A stretch of DNA of 64,000 nucleotides from an uncultured Microbacteriaceae bacterium (GCA_937872445.1 CALMSL010000013.1:1-64000); one strand, 5' to 3'. Positions 42,182 through 51,192 are shown, counted from the stretch's first letter. Program-made: numbers and translations. Notes: a model not told the origin generated them from the sequence alone.

Positions 42182-43276
42182 TCAGGTGAGGTAGCTGCCG
42201 ATCAGGCGGACGGCACCGCCGGTGACCCCTTTGGCACCCTGCTCGAACCCATCGAGATCGCGTGCGGCCAGGGACACCGTTCCCACCGGCCAGGTCCGGA
42301 TGCCGTCGGCAGTCAGCTGCCGGATGATCGCCTCTTCAGCTGCCGGATCCACCACGGCGATCATGCCGATCCCGAGGTTCCAGGTGCCCTCCGCAGACTC
42401 GAGTGTGGTGCCGGCCAGCTCCGACAGGACGCGGAACACCGGGTCGGGCGACCATGTGCCGCGGTCCACTTCGGTCCAGCTTCCCACCGGGAGCACGCGC
42501 GCGAGGTTCGCGGCGATGCCACCACCCGTGACGTGGCTGAGTGCGTGCACACCGCCCGGCGAGCGCTCCAGGACGCGCAGCAGCGCGGACGTGTAGAGGC
42601 GGGTGGGCTCGAGGAGCACCTCGCCGATCACGCCGCCGAACTCCTCCGAGACATTCGTGTACGCGATCTTCCGCTCCGCGAGGATGTGCCGCACGAGGGA
42701 GAACCCGTTGCTGTGCAGGCCGGAGGAGGCGAGGGCGAGAACGAGGTCGCCGTCGCGCACGCGATCGGGCCCGAGCACGGCATCCGCTTCCACCACGCCG
42801 ACCGCGGCGCCGGCCACATCGTAGTCGTCCGGCCCGAGCAAACCTGGGTGCTCGGCGGTCTCGCCGCCGACGAGCGCCGTGCCGGTGGCGGAGCATGCCC
42901 GCGCGATCCCCGCGACGATGTCCGCGATGCGTTCGGGCACGACCCGGCCGCACGCGATGTAGTCGGTCATGAACATCGGTCGAGCGCCGACCACGACAAT
43001 GTCGTCGACGACCATGCCGACGAGGTCCTGGCCGATCGTGTCGTGCCTGTCGAGCGCCTGCGCGATCGCGACCTTCGTTCCGACGCCATCCGTCGACGAG
43101 GCGAGCAGCGGATGCCGGTAGCTGGTGAGCGCCGACGCGTCGAACAGCCCGGCGAACCCGCCGACGCCGCCGAGCACCTCGTGCCCGTGCGTTTTCGCCA
43201 CGGCCGCCTTCATCAACTCGACCGCTAAGTCGCCGGCGCGGGTATCCACCCCCGCTGCCGCGTACGCGTCACTCAT
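42182..43276 (-). CDS. purM: Phosphoribosylformylglycinamidine cyclo-ligase (AIR synthetase)
   Basis: Fifth step of purine synthesis: ATP-dependent closure of FGAM to AIR. 364 residues from the second of two adjacent ATGs (43276; 43279 also possible). Conserved PurM stretches: YAAAGVDTRAGDLAVELMK, STDGVGTKVAIA (near residue 62), GQDLVGMVVDDIVV, GGETAEHPG, and HVTGGGIAANLARVLP. Cytoplasmic homodimer. It follows purF on the same strand with a palindrome in the 93-base gap. Confidence 0.96.
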   Translation of the reverse strand: MSDAYAAAGVDTRAGDLAVELMKAAVAKTHGHEVLGGVGGFAGLFDASALTSYRHPLLASSTDGVGTKVAIAQALDRHDTIGQDLVGMVVDDIVVVGARPMFMTDYIACGRVVPERIADIVAGIARACSATGTALVGGETAEHPGLLGPDDYDVAGAAVGVVEADAVLGPDRVRDGDLVLALASSGLHSNGFSLVRHILAERKIAYTNVSEEFGGVIGEVLLEPTRLYTSALLRVLERSPGGVHALSHVTGGGIAANLARVLPVGSWTEVDRGTWSPDPVFRVLSELAGTTLESAEGTWNLGIGMIAVVDPAAEEAIIRQLTADGIRTWPVGTVSLAARDLDGFEQGAKGVTGGAVRLIGSYLT

Positions 43277-43292
43277 CATCCACCCACCGCCG

Positions 43293-43359
43293 TCCCGCGA
43301 GTGTGCAGTTGTGGCTGCTTTGAGCCCAGCAGAACGACCACAAGTGCACTTTCGCGGGA
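43293..43359. repeat. Palindrome (family D) between purF and purM
   Basis: The left arm TCCCGCGAGTGTGCAGTTGT continues to GGCTGCT, and the right arm is its imperfect complement ending AAGTGCACTTTCGCGGGA. Stem about 27 bases with a few mismatches, loop TTGAGCCCAGC. It could reduce read-through from purF to purM or be a mobile palindrome that has inserted between cotranscribed genes. No second copy is present in the window. Confidence 0.65.
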
Positions 43360-43369
43360 TCTGTGGAAC

Positions 43370-44881
43370 TCACTCCTGCCGCCCGGGGTCGCCGAAGACG
43401 GGGGTGAGTTCGCGCGCGGTCTGGTCGCCCTCGAGGAGGTTCTTGCCGATCAGGTGCGCCTCCGGCAGCGGGATCGGATACTTCCCCGTGAAACACGCGG
43501 TGCACAGGTTCGAGCGCGGCTGCTCGGTGGCTGCGATCATGCCGTCCTCGGAAAGGTAGCCGAGGCTGTCGGCGCCGATCGTCTGGCAGATCTCGTCGTT
43601 CGTGAGGCCCGTCGCGAGCAGCTCGGCGCGGGATGCGAAATCAATGCCGTAGAAACACGGCCAGGTGATCGGCGGGCTCGAAATCCGCACGTGCACTTCC
43701 GCAGCGCCCGCCTCCCGCAGCATCGCGACGAGCGCGCGCTGCGTGTTGCCGCGCACGATCGAATCGTCCACGACGATAAGCCGCTTGCCCTTGATCACAT
43801 CGCGCAACGGGTTCAGTTTGAGCTTGATTCCCCGCTGCCGGATCGTCTGCGACGGCTGGATGAACGTGCGCCCGACGTACGCGTTCTTCACGAGGCCCTG
43901 CCCGTACGGGATGCCGGACGCTTCCGCGTATCCGATCGCCGCCGGCGTTCCCGACTCGGGGGTAGGGATGACGAGATCCGCCTCCACCGGATGCTCGGCT
44001 GCGAGCCTCCGACCCATGTCGACGCGGGCTTCGTGCACCCCGCGCCCGGCGATCGTCGTGTCCGGCCTGGCCAGATAGACGTACTCGAAGACGCACCCGG
44101 CGCGCTTCTCCGGAGCAAATCGCTGCGACCGCAGACCGTTCTCGTCGATCGCGATGAGTTCGCCGGGCTCGACCTCGCGAACGAATGCGGCGCCGACGAT
44201 ATCCAGTGCCGCCGTCTCGCTCGCGACCACCCAGCCGCGCTCAAGCCGCCCGAGCACGAGCGGGCGCACGCCTTGCGGGTCCCGCGCGGCATACAGCGTC
44301 GTCTCATCCATGAAGACGAAACAGAATGCCCCCTGCAGAAGGGGAAGCACTTCCATCGCCGTCGCTTCGAGGGTGCGGTCGAGGTCGCCGGTGAGCAGCG
44401 CGGTCACCACGGCCGTGTCCGTGGTGTTGCCGCGGGCGATCTCCCCGTCAAGTTCGGGATGCCGCTCCCGCACGAGATTCAGGAGCTCCACGGTGTTCGT
44501 CAGGTTGCCGTTGTGGCCCAGCGCCACGGTGCCACCGGCCGTGCGCCCGAGCGTCGGCTGAGCGTTCTGCCAGCTCGACGAGCCGGTCGTCGAATACCGC
44601 GTGTGGCCGACGGCCAGGTGGCCGACGAGGGTATTCAGGGAGGATTCGGTGAACACCTGCGACACGAGGCCCATGTCCTTGTAGACGAGGATCTTCGATC
44701 CGTCGCTCGTGGCGATGCCCGCCGACTCCTGGCCGCGATGCTGCAACGCGTACAGTCCGAAATAGGTGAGTTTGGAGACCTCTTCGCCCGGCGCCCACAC
44801 GCCGAACACGCCGCACGCATCCTGCGGCCCCTGCTCGCCGGGGAGCAACTCGTGACCTAGCCGACCATCGCCACCGGCCAA
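43370..44881 (-). CDS. purF: Amidophosphoribosyltransferase
   Basis: First committed step of purine synthesis: PRPP plus glutamine to phosphoribosylamine. 503 residues. The class II glutamine amidotransferase cysteine is in QDACGVFGVW (near residue 24), exposed after removal of a short propeptide. LQHRGQESAGIA, GHTRYSTTGSSSWQNAQP and GHNGNLTNTVELLN complete that domain. The PRPP site is RLIVVDDSIVRGNTQ (near 365). The TTG start is the best available. It lies 10 bases from the preceding small membrane-protein gene and shares its transcript. Confidence 0.95.
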   Translation of the reverse strand: MAGGDGRLGHELLPGEQGPQDACGVFGVWAPGEEVSKLTYFGLYALQHRGQESAGIATSDGSKILVYKDMGLVSQVFTESSLNTLVGHLAVGHTRYSTTGSSSWQNAQPTLGRTAGGTVALGHNGNLTNTVELLNLVRERHPELDGEIARGNTTDTAVVTALLTGDLDRTLEATAMEVLPLLQGAFCFVFMDETTLYAARDPQGVRPLVLGRLERGWVVASETAALDIVGAAFVREVEPGELIAIDENGLRSQRFAPEKRAGCVFEYVYLARPDTTIAGRGVHEARVDMGRRLAAEHPVEADLVIPTPESGTPAAIGYAEASGIPYGQGLVKNAYVGRTFIQPSQTIRQRGIKLKLNPLRDVIKGKRLIVVDDSIVRGNTQRALVAMLREAGAAEVHVRISSPPITWPCFYGIDFASRAELLATGLTNDEICQTIGADSLGYLSEDGMIAATEQPRSNLCTACFTGKYPIPLPEAHLIGKNLLEGDQTARELTPVFGDPGRQE

Positions 44882-44891
44882 AACTTGGCCC

Positions 44892-45248
44892 CTATCTTTC
44901 GTTGCGCTGTGCGCTGTGGTCTGAAGAATTGTCGCCTGATTGCGCGTGTTCGTCGGCGTGCACCGCCAGTTTACCCGCGATCACGGTGACGGCCCTGCGG
45001 CTTGCGCGGGCGTCGAGGGCGATCGCGATCAGCGCGCCCACCGCGCATCCGATCGGAATTCCGAAGAGCGAAAAGTAGCCGAGCGACGCGGCGAATCCGA
45101 CCGCGGGGTCTGCCGGATACAGCGAAGTCAGGATGAGGGTCGCCAGAAAGCCGAGGAGCGCCCCCGCGACGACGAACACGGCAAGTTTCGGTGCGCGCCG
45201 GATGGTCACCGTCGTGCGCTCCTCCTCGCCAGCGTCGTTCGGGGTCAT
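44892..45248 (-). CDS. Small membrane protein upstream of purF
   Basis: 118 residues from ATG 45248. Two hydrophobic segments, LAVFVVAGALLGFLATLILTSL and SLFGIPIGCAVGALIAIAL, with an acidic N-terminus and a polar His/Asp-rich tail. No known function. Spacing of four bases to the SCP gene and ten to purF shows it belongs to the same transcript; in related actinobacteria a similar small membrane protein occupies this place. Confidence 0.8.
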   Translation of the reverse strand: MTPNDAGEEERTTVTIRRAPKLAVFVVAGALLGFLATLILTSLYPADPAVGFAASLGYFSLFGIPIGCAVGALIAIALDARASRRAVTVIAGKLAVHADEHAQSGDNSSDHSAQRNER

Positions 45249-45252
45249 GCTC

Positions 45253-45627
45253 CTATTGTCGCGCATTCCATTCGAGCGGGAGGACGTCGGCGAGGTCTGC
45301 GCGCGTTCCGGATGCCGACACCCGGCCGGCGCCCACCGCATCCGCCCAGGCGAGAGCGCCGGTGGCCAGCGCGAGCCAGGTTTCCGCATCCATCTCGACG
45401 ACGTTGGGCGGGGTGCCGCGAGAGTGGTTCGGACCCTCGATGCACTGCACGGCGCCGAGCGGCGGAACCCGGACTTCGACCGTGTTTCCCGGCGCCGCAT
45501 CCGCGAGCACCTGCAGGAGGTAGCGCACGGCCAAAGCGGTGGCGGCCTCGTCGGTGTCGGTGCCGGATTCCTGGGTGATGCGCACGGCGGCCTGACCGAC
45601 GATCGCGACGATTCTCGCTTTGCCCAT
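45253..45627 (-). CDS. Sterol-carrier-family (SCP) domain protein
   Basis: 124 residues. VRYLLQVLADAAPGNTVEVRVPPLGAVQCIEGPNHSRGTPPNVVEMDAETWLALATG is characteristic of the bacterial SCP_3/SCP-orthologue family, which is regularly encoded beside purF in actinobacteria; function unknown, perhaps lipid binding. The ATG at 45627 is preceded by an in-frame GTG. It is divergent from purD across a 47-base gap, so both promoters overlap or the genes share a control region. Confidence 0.85.
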   Translation of the reverse strand: MGKARIVAIVGQAAVRITQESGTDTDEAATALAVRYLLQVLADAAPGNTVEVRVPPLGAVQCIEGPNHSRGTPPNVVEMDAETWLALATGALAWADAVGAGRVSASGTRADLADVLPLEWNARQ

Positions 45628-45674
45628 CACTCCACGGTAGCTGAACTCGTGGGCGAAGACGGGCCGGGTAACCT

Positions 45675-46931
45675 GTGGTGGTGCGAATTCTTCTTCTCGG
45701 CTCCGGTGCGCGCGAGCACGCCATCCTCTCCGCGCTGCTCGCCGAGAATGCGGGGCACGAGATCAAGGTCGCACCCGGCAACGCCGGCATCGCCGGGGAC
45801 GCGGAGACCATCTCCCTCGACCCGGAAAATCCGAAGCTCATCGCCGATTTCGCCGCCGAGAATGGGATCGAACTGGTCATCATCGGCCCGGAGGCGCCGC
45901 TCGTCGCCGGCGTCGCGGACGCCGTGCGCAAGCGGCGCATTCCCGTGTTCGGGCCGAGCAGGGCGGCAGCGCAGCTGGAAAGCAGCAAGGCGTTCGCGAA
46001 GCGGGTGATGGATGCCGCCGGGGTGCCGACCGGTCGCGCCGCCAACGCGGCCACCATGGACGAGGTGGTTGCCGCGCTCGACGCGTTTGGCGCGCCGTAC
46101 GTGGTGAAAGCGGATGGCCTCGCCGCCGGGAAAGGCGTTCTCGTCACCCCCGACCGCGCCGCAGCCCTCGCCCACGCCGAGCACTACCTGCAGGTCGGGC
46201 CGGTGCTCGTGGAGGAGTTCCTCGACGGGCAGGAAGTGTCGCTGTTCCTCCTCGCCGACGGGTCGAGCGTCGTTCCGCTGTCCCCCGCGCAGGACTACAA
46301 GCGCGTCGGCGACGGCGATACCGGACCGAACACCGGCGGGATGGGCGCCTACTCTCCTTTGCCGTGGCTGCCGGACGGGTTCGTGCCGGAGGTCGTGAAT
46401 TCGGTCGCGCTCCCCGTGATCCGCCAGCTCGCCGAGGAGGGCACGCCGTTTGGCGGCCTGCTCTACTGCGGCCTCATCCTCACCGCACAGGGCGTGCGGG
46501 TGATCGAGTTCAACGCGCGATTCGGCGACCCGGAAACGCAAGTGGTGCTGCCTCGGCTCCGCACGCCGTTGAGCGGACTGCTGCTCGCAGCCGCGACCGG
46601 TTCGCTCGCCGAACAAGCCCCGCTGGAGTTCTCGGATGACGTGTGCGTCACCGTGGTTCTCGCCAGCGAAGGTTACCCGGCAGGCCCGAAAACGGGCAGG
46701 CAGATCTCCGGAATCGAGGCCGCCGCGGCCGTGCCGGGTGTCACGATCCTGCACGCGGCGACGGCCAGGAAAGACAATCAGCTACTCGCCACGGGAGGCC
46801 GCGTGCTCAGCGTTGTCGCGCGCGCCCCGGATTTCGCTGAAGCTCGCGCCCGCGCGTACCGTGCCCTGGCCGAGATCCGCCTGGACGGGTCGCACTTCCG
46901 CACCGACATTGCCGCGAAGGCCGCCGAATGA
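45675..46931 (+). CDS. purD: Phosphoribosylamine-glycine ligase (GAR synthetase)
   Basis: Second step of purine synthesis. 418 residues, ATP-grasp enzyme. N-terminal ILLLGSGAREHAILSAL, central GPSRAAAQLESSKAFAK, YVVKADGLAAGKGVLV, the ATP-grasp loop AQDYKRVGDGDTGPNTGGMGAY and EFNARFGDPETQVVLPR are diagnostic. Three consecutive GTG codons (45675-45683) make the exact start uncertain. The purC start overlaps its stop by four bases. Confidence 0.95.
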   Translation: MVVRILLLGSGAREHAILSALLAENAGHEIKVAPGNAGIAGDAETISLDPENPKLIADFAAENGIELVIIGPEAPLVAGVADAVRKRRIPVFGPSRAAAQLESSKAFAKRVMDAAGVPTGRAANAATMDEVVAALDAFGAPYVVKADGLAAGKGVLVTPDRAAALAHAEHYLQVGPVLVEEFLDGQEVSLFLLADGSSVVPLSPAQDYKRVGDGDTGPNTGGMGAYSPLPWLPDGFVPEVVNSVALPVIRQLAEEGTPFGGLLYCGLILTAQGVRVIEFNARFGDPETQVVLPRLRTPLSGLLLAAATGSLAEQAPLEFSDDVCVTVVLASEGYPAGPKTGRQISGIEAAAAVPGVTILHAATARKDNQLLATGGRVLSVVARAPDFAEARARAYRALAEIRLDGSHFRTDIAAKAAE

Positions 46932-47785
46932 ACGGCTGGGAGCTGAGCTACTCCGGCAAAGTGCGCGACCTGTACCGGTCCGCTGAGCGGCCGGGCGAGA
47001 TCCTCATGGTGGCGAGCGACCGGGTCAGCGCGTTCGACCACGTGCTCGAACCCGGCATCCCCGGCAAAGGGGAACTGCTCACGCAACTCAGCCTGTGGTG
47101 GTTCGACCAGCTTGTGGGCGTGCCCAACCACCTCGTGAGCGATCACTCGATTCCGGGCGGCGCTGCGAGCCTCCTGCCGCCGGAGTTCGCGGGCCGCGCC
47201 ATGCTCGTGCGCACGCTCGACATGTTCCCGATCGAGTGCGTCGTGCGCGGCTACCTCGCGGGGAGCGCGTGGGCCGAGTACCAGGCGACGGCGCACGTCT
47301 GCGGAATCGAACTCCCGGCCGGACTCACATTCGGCGACCGGCTGCCGCATCCGATTTTCACGCCGGCGTTCAAGGCGCCGCTGGGCGAACACGACGAAAA
47401 CATCACGTTCGAGCGGGCCGCCGAAATCGTCGGATCGGATGCCGCTGAGTCCCTCCGATCGCTGAGCCTCGACATTTACGTCCGCGCCGCCGCGATCGCC
47501 GAAGCGCGTGGCCTCATCCTCGCCGACACGAAGTTCGAGTTCGGGGCCAACCCCGACGGCACGATCACGCTCGCGGACGAGGTGCTCACGAGCGACAGCA
47601 GCCGCTATTGGGATGCCGCGGCCTGGGCGGCCGGCGAGCGCAAGGACAGCTTCGACAAGCAAGTGGTGCGCAACTGGCTTTCCGCGAACTGGGACGGCGC
47701 CGGAACGCCGCCAAGACTGCCCGACGACATCGTCGCTCTGACGGCTGCCCGCTACCGCGAACTGATCGAGCGCCTCACCACCTGA
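46928..47785 (+). CDS. purC: Phosphoribosylaminoimidazole-succinocarboxamide synthase
   Basis: SAICAR synthetase. 285 residues. YSGKVRDLYRS, VASDRVSAFDHVLEPGIPGKGELL, VRGYLAGSAWAEY, LILADTKFEFG and LADEVLTSDSSRYW are conserved PurC blocks. Coupled to purD by an ATGA overlap. In many actinobacteria purS-purQ-purL follow directly; here the next purine genes lie 5 kb away. Confidence 0.95.
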   Translation: MNGWELSYSGKVRDLYRSAERPGEILMVASDRVSAFDHVLEPGIPGKGELLTQLSLWWFDQLVGVPNHLVSDHSIPGGAASLLPPEFAGRAMLVRTLDMFPIECVVRGYLAGSAWAEYQATAHVCGIELPAGLTFGDRLPHPIFTPAFKAPLGEHDENITFERAAEIVGSDAAESLRSLSLDIYVRAAAIAEARGLILADTKFEFGANPDGTITLADEVLTSDSSRYWDAAAWAAGERKDSFDKQVVRNWLSANWDGAGTPPRLPDDIVALTAARYRELIERLTT

Positions 47786-47789
47786 CGGC

Positions 47790-47827
47790 TTTCATCACTT
47801 CTGCCCCACACCCTCCTGAATAATGAA
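47790..47827. repeat. Palindromic repeat family C, degraded copy
   Basis: TTTCATCACTTCTG...CACCCTCCTGAATAATGAA: the right half matches the family C arm at 27263, the left half only its first bases. It sits between the convergent purC and Lrp genes, where it could terminate both. Confidence 0.55.
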
Positions 47828-47836
47828 CGCGATCGA

Positions 47837-48274
47837 CTAGCGGAGGACGGAGCTCAGCAGCAGGCTCGTCTCCGTGTTCACGACGCCCTCGATCGAGCGG
47901 ATGCGCCCGAGCACGCTGTCGAAGTGGGCAAGCGTCTCCGCGCCCAGCTCGGCGACGAGGTCCCATCCGCCGTTCGTCGTGTGCAGGGATCGGATCTCGG
48001 GCAGGCCGCGCAACCGGTGAATGACGTTGTCGGTCGTGCGCCCCTCCACTTCGATGAGCGAGATCGCGCGCACCGCGAGCGGGTCCAGTTCGTCGCGCAC
48101 GCGCACCGTGAACCCGACGATCGTCCCGGATGCCACGAGCCGCTCGATCCTGGCCGTGACGGTCGCCCGCGCCACGCCCAGAATCCGCGCCAGCTCCGCG
48201 ACCGGGATCCGTCCGTCCTCGCGCAGCGCGGACAGTAGGCGGCGATCGGTCTCATCCATCACGGTAGTAGCCAT
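47837..48274 (-). CDS. Lrp/AsnC family transcriptional regulator
   Basis: 145 residues from ATG 48274. N-terminal helix-turn-helix: DETDRRLLSALREDGRIPVAELARILGVARATVTARIERLVASG. C-terminal RAM ligand domain: VRAISLIEVEGRTTDNVIHRLRGLPEIRSLHTTNGGWDLVAEL. Divergent from ornithine cyclodeaminase and CtlX-like genes, so the likely effector is an arginine-related amino acid (arginine, citrulline, ornithine or proline). The shared gap has a TGACCA/TGGTCA dyad. Confidence 0.9.
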   Translation of the reverse strand: MATTVMDETDRRLLSALREDGRIPVAELARILGVARATVTARIERLVASGTIVGFTVRVRDELDPLAVRAISLIEVEGRTTDNVIHRLRGLPEIRSLHTTNGGWDLVAELGAETLAHFDSVLGRIRSIEGVVNTETSLLLSSVLR

Positions 48275-48289
48275 ACTGCTCAATTGTAG

Positions 48290-48315
48290 TGACCAGTGTG
48301 CACATTGAATGGTCA
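48290..48315. promoter_or_regulatory. Candidate Lrp/AsnC operator
   Basis: TGACCA at 48290-48295 and TGGTCA at 48310-48315 are perfect complements spaced by 14 bases, with GTGTGCA repeated on both sides (48296 and 48320). It lies between the divergent regulator and ornithine cyclodeaminase starts. Confidence 0.5.
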
Positions 48316-48389
48316 GATTGTGTGCATTCTCGCCCTTGTCGTTGCATATCGTCCGGTCTTACCGTGAGATCAGAAGCAAGGAGCACGTA

Positions 48390-49421
48390 ATGACCCGATT
48401 TGTCGACGTTCACAACATGGTGCGCTGGATCGGCCACCATGGGCCGACCGCCATCATGTCCGGTCTGGTCGGCTACCTGGAGGACGACTTCCGCCGGTGG
48501 CCGAAGTTCGACAAATCGCCTAGGGTCGCGAGCCACACGCCGTTCGGCGTCATCGAACTCATGCCGACGAGCGACATGGAAACCTACGGGTTCAAATACG
48601 TGAACGGCCACCCCTCGAATCCGGCGCGCGGATTCCAGACCGTGACCGCGTTCGGAGTTCTCGCCGACGTTCAGAACGGTTACCCCACGTTCCTGTCCGA
48701 AATGACCGTGCTCACCGCGCTGCGCACCGCCGCAACCTCCGCGATGGTCGCGAAGGCCCTCGCCCGACCCGACAGCCACACCATGGCGCTCATCGGCACG
48801 GGCAGCCAGGCCGAATTCCAGTCCTGCGCCATCCGCTCCGAAGTCGGAATCAACACCCTGCGCATTTGGGACACCGACCCGGATGCGATGGCGAAGTTCG
48901 TCCGCAACCTCACCCCGCTCGGTTTCGACATCACGGTGGCGAGCTCGGCGACGGATGCCGTCGCCGGCGCCGACGTCGTCACGACCTGCACAGCGGACAA
49001 GACGAACGCCACGGTGCTCACCCGCGACATGATTGCGCCGGGAATGCACCTGAATGCGATCGGCGGCGACTGCCCGGGCAAAACGGAACTCGACCCGGCC
49101 ATCCTCGACGACTCCACGGTGTTCGTCGAGTTCCCGCCGCAGACGCGCATCGAGGGAGAGATCCAGAACCGCGCCGACGACTTCCCGGTCACCGAGTTCT
49201 GGCAGGTTCTCACCGGTGAGGCGCCGGGGCGCACCTCCGCCGAGCAGGTGACCCTGTTCGACTCGGTCGGGTTCGCGATCGAGGACTTCACGGCGCTCCG
49301 CTACGTTCGGGATTCGGTGGATGCCACCGACTTCTACGAAGACATCGACCTGGTCGCCAACCCGGACGACCCCAAGGATCTGTTCGGTTTCGTCGGCGCT
49401 TTCTCGCCGGTAGGAGGTTAG
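48390..49421 (+). CDS. Ornithine cyclodeaminase
   Basis: 343 residues from ATG 48390, with AAGGAG upstream. NAD-dependent conversion of L-ornithine to L-proline with release of ammonia, by the mu-crystallin fold. NAD-binding motif LIGTGSQAEFQ (near residue 140); substrate-site stretches include KYVNGHPSNP and MHLNAIGGDCPGKTEL. Its length is that of the true cyclodeaminase group. It is first in the operon with the CtlX-like hydrolase two bases downstream. Confidence 0.9.
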   Translation: MTRFVDVHNMVRWIGHHGPTAIMSGLVGYLEDDFRRWPKFDKSPRVASHTPFGVIELMPTSDMETYGFKYVNGHPSNPARGFQTVTAFGVLADVQNGYPTFLSEMTVLTALRTAATSAMVAKALARPDSHTMALIGTGSQAEFQSCAIRSEVGINTLRIWDTDPDAMAKFVRNLTPLGFDITVASSATDAVAGADVVTTCTADKTNATVLTRDMIAPGMHLNAIGGDCPGKTELDPAILDDSTVFVEFPPQTRIEGEIQNRADDFPVTEFWQVLTGEAPGRTSAEQVTLFDSVGFAIEDFTALRYVRDSVDATDFYEDIDLVANPDDPKDLFGFVGAFSPVGG

Positions 49422-49423
49422 TC

Positions 49424-50431
49424 ATGAGCGCGCAGGCTCCTGAAGCGGTCGTCATGGTCCGGCCGCACCATTTCGATGTGAACCCGGTGACGGCGGCGGA
49501 CAACGTGTTCCAGTCCGCCGAGCCGAACCAGTCGCCGCAGCGTGCCGCCGCCGCCTACCAGGAGACCACGGCGCTCGCCGAAGCGCTGGAGGCCGCCGGA
49601 GTGCGCGTGCACCTGTTCGAGGACGAACGCACCGACCGGCCGGACAGCGCGTTTCCGAACAACTGGCTGTCGACGCACATCGGCGGCCACGTGGCCGTGT
49701 ATCCCATGTTCGCGCCGAACCGCCGCCTGGAGCGCCGCCAGGACATCCTCGACCTGCTGAAGTCCGCCTACCGCGTGCAGGACATCATCGACTACTCGGG
49801 ACTCGAAGTGGATGGCCTCTACCTCGAAGGCACGGGGGCGATGGTGCTCGACAACGACGAGCGCGTCGCCTACGTCGCCCGCTCGAACCGCGCGGACCCG
49901 ATCGCGCTGGAGCGGTTTTGCACGCACTTCGGATACGAGCCGATGGTGTTCGACGCGGTGGATCCGAGCGGAACGCAGATTTACCACACGAACGTGCTCA
50001 TGTGCATCGCCACCGACTTCGTGCTGGTCGGCACCGCGATGATCAGGCCGGACGAGCGCCGCGACGAGATCTTGGAGCGCCTGAGTGCCAGGGGCCGGGA
50101 GATCATCGACCTGAGCTTCGAGCAGATCTGCGACTTCGCCGGAAATGCGATCGAACTGACCGGCACCCACGGGCGCATCCTCGCGATGTCGGGGCGGGCG
50201 GAGAGAACCCTCACCGCAGCACAGCGCGCGATCATCGAACGCAGTTGCCGGATCGTCGCCGTCGATGTGCCGACGATTGAACTTTCCGGCGGGTCGGTGC
50301 GCTGCATGCTCGCCGGAGTGCACCTCACGCCTCGGCGCAGCGCTGCGGCGCCGTTTCCGTCGTCCGCGGCACCGGGTGCGACGGCGAGCGCCGAACCTTT
50401 CGAACACGGCGTGATGAACGCCTCCGCGTGA
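49424..50431 (+). CDS. ctlX: CtlX-like citrulline hydrolase (arginine deiminase fold)
   Basis: 335 residues of the guanidino-group-modifying fold. DSAFPNNWLSTH (near residue 65), EGTGAMVLDN, the His loop QIYHTNVLMCIATDFV (near 185) and the C-terminal nucleophile region GSVRCMLAGVH (Cys near 288) match CtlX, an enzyme named for citrulline utilisation (citrulline to ornithine). With the preceding ornithine cyclodeaminase the pair would convert citrulline to proline, releasing ammonia and CO2. Arginine deiminase or dimethylarginine hydrolase activity is the main alternative. Confidence 0.85.
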   Translation: MSAQAPEAVVMVRPHHFDVNPVTAADNVFQSAEPNQSPQRAAAAYQETTALAEALEAAGVRVHLFEDERTDRPDSAFPNNWLSTHIGGHVAVYPMFAPNRRLERRQDILDLLKSAYRVQDIIDYSGLEVDGLYLEGTGAMVLDNDERVAYVARSNRADPIALERFCTHFGYEPMVFDAVDPSGTQIYHTNVLMCIATDFVLVGTAMIRPDERRDEILERLSARGREIIDLSFEQICDFAGNAIELTGTHGRILAMSGRAERTLTAAQRAIIERSCRIVAVDVPTIELSGGSVRCMLAGVHLTPRRSAAAPFPSSAAPGATASAEPFEHGVMNASA

Positions 50432-51192
50432 CGGAGTCCGGCACTAATCGACTCAACGTGAACAAGCTCAGCCGCATCGTCGCGATTCCGCTGGCGCCCA
50501 TCCTGATTGCCCAGTCGCGCAGGCTGCGCCGCGTCATCCCCCGCCTTCCGGATGCCGCACTTCCCTGGACGGGCACGCTCACCGGCCCGAGACCGGTGCG
50601 CATCCTCGTTCTCGGGGATTCGACGGCATCCGGCGTCGGCGCTCGAACCCAGGCGAATGCCCTGCCCGGCAATCTCGCGGGCGCGCTCCGCGAACGCTTC
50701 GCGCGCGGCAGCTCATGGAACGCGATCGGCCGCAACGGCGCCACCGCGCGCGATATCATCACCGATTACCTCGGCGACGCAACCGCCGACCAGTATGATC
50801 TCGTGTTTCTGACGATCGGCGCGAACGATGCGCTCGGGCTGCGCTCCCGCGGCGCGTTCCGCCGCGATGTCCGAACCATTGTCGTCCGGTTGCGGGAGGC
50901 GAGCCCGCGAGCGCTCATCCTCGTCTCGCTCATGCCGCGGTTCGACCGGTTCGCGAGCCTCGTGAATCCGGTGAAGTGGAACCTGGCTCTCCACGCCGCA
51001 AGCCTCGATGATGCCGCCAGAAAGGGTGTGGCCGGCATGCCGGGGGTGTTCGCCATTCCGAAGCCGGCGCCGTACACCCCGGAGTTCTGGGCAACGGATG
51101 GTTTCCACCCGAGCGAGCAAGGGTACCGGGAGTGGGTCGACTTCGCGCTGGATGCGGCCCCGGACGTGCTGCTCGACGAATTCCTCAGCTGA
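50428..51192 (+). CDS. SGNH/GDSL hydrolase
   Basis: 254 residues. Block I ILVLGDSTASGVGA (Ser near residue 62), block II GRNGATARDI, block III TIGANDALGL, block V TDGFHPSEQGY with the Asp/His pair. An N-terminal hydrophobic stretch (IVAIPLAPILIAQS) may anchor or export it. Substrates of the family are esters such as lipids or acetylated glycans; unknown here. Its GTG overlaps the stop of the CtlX-like gene by four bases. It overlaps the convergent MFS gene by 8 bases. Confidence 0.85.
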   Translation: MTESGTNRLNVNKLSRIVAIPLAPILIAQSRRLRRVIPRLPDAALPWTGTLTGPRPVRILVLGDSTASGVGARTQANALPGNLAGALRERFARGSSWNAIGRNGATARDIITDYLGDATADQYDLVFLTIGANDALGLRSRGAFRRDVRTIVVRLREASPRALILVSLMPRFDRFASLVNPVKWNLALHAASLDDAARKGVAGMPGVFAIPKPAPYTPEFWATDGFHPSEQGYREWVDFALDAAPDVLLDEFLS

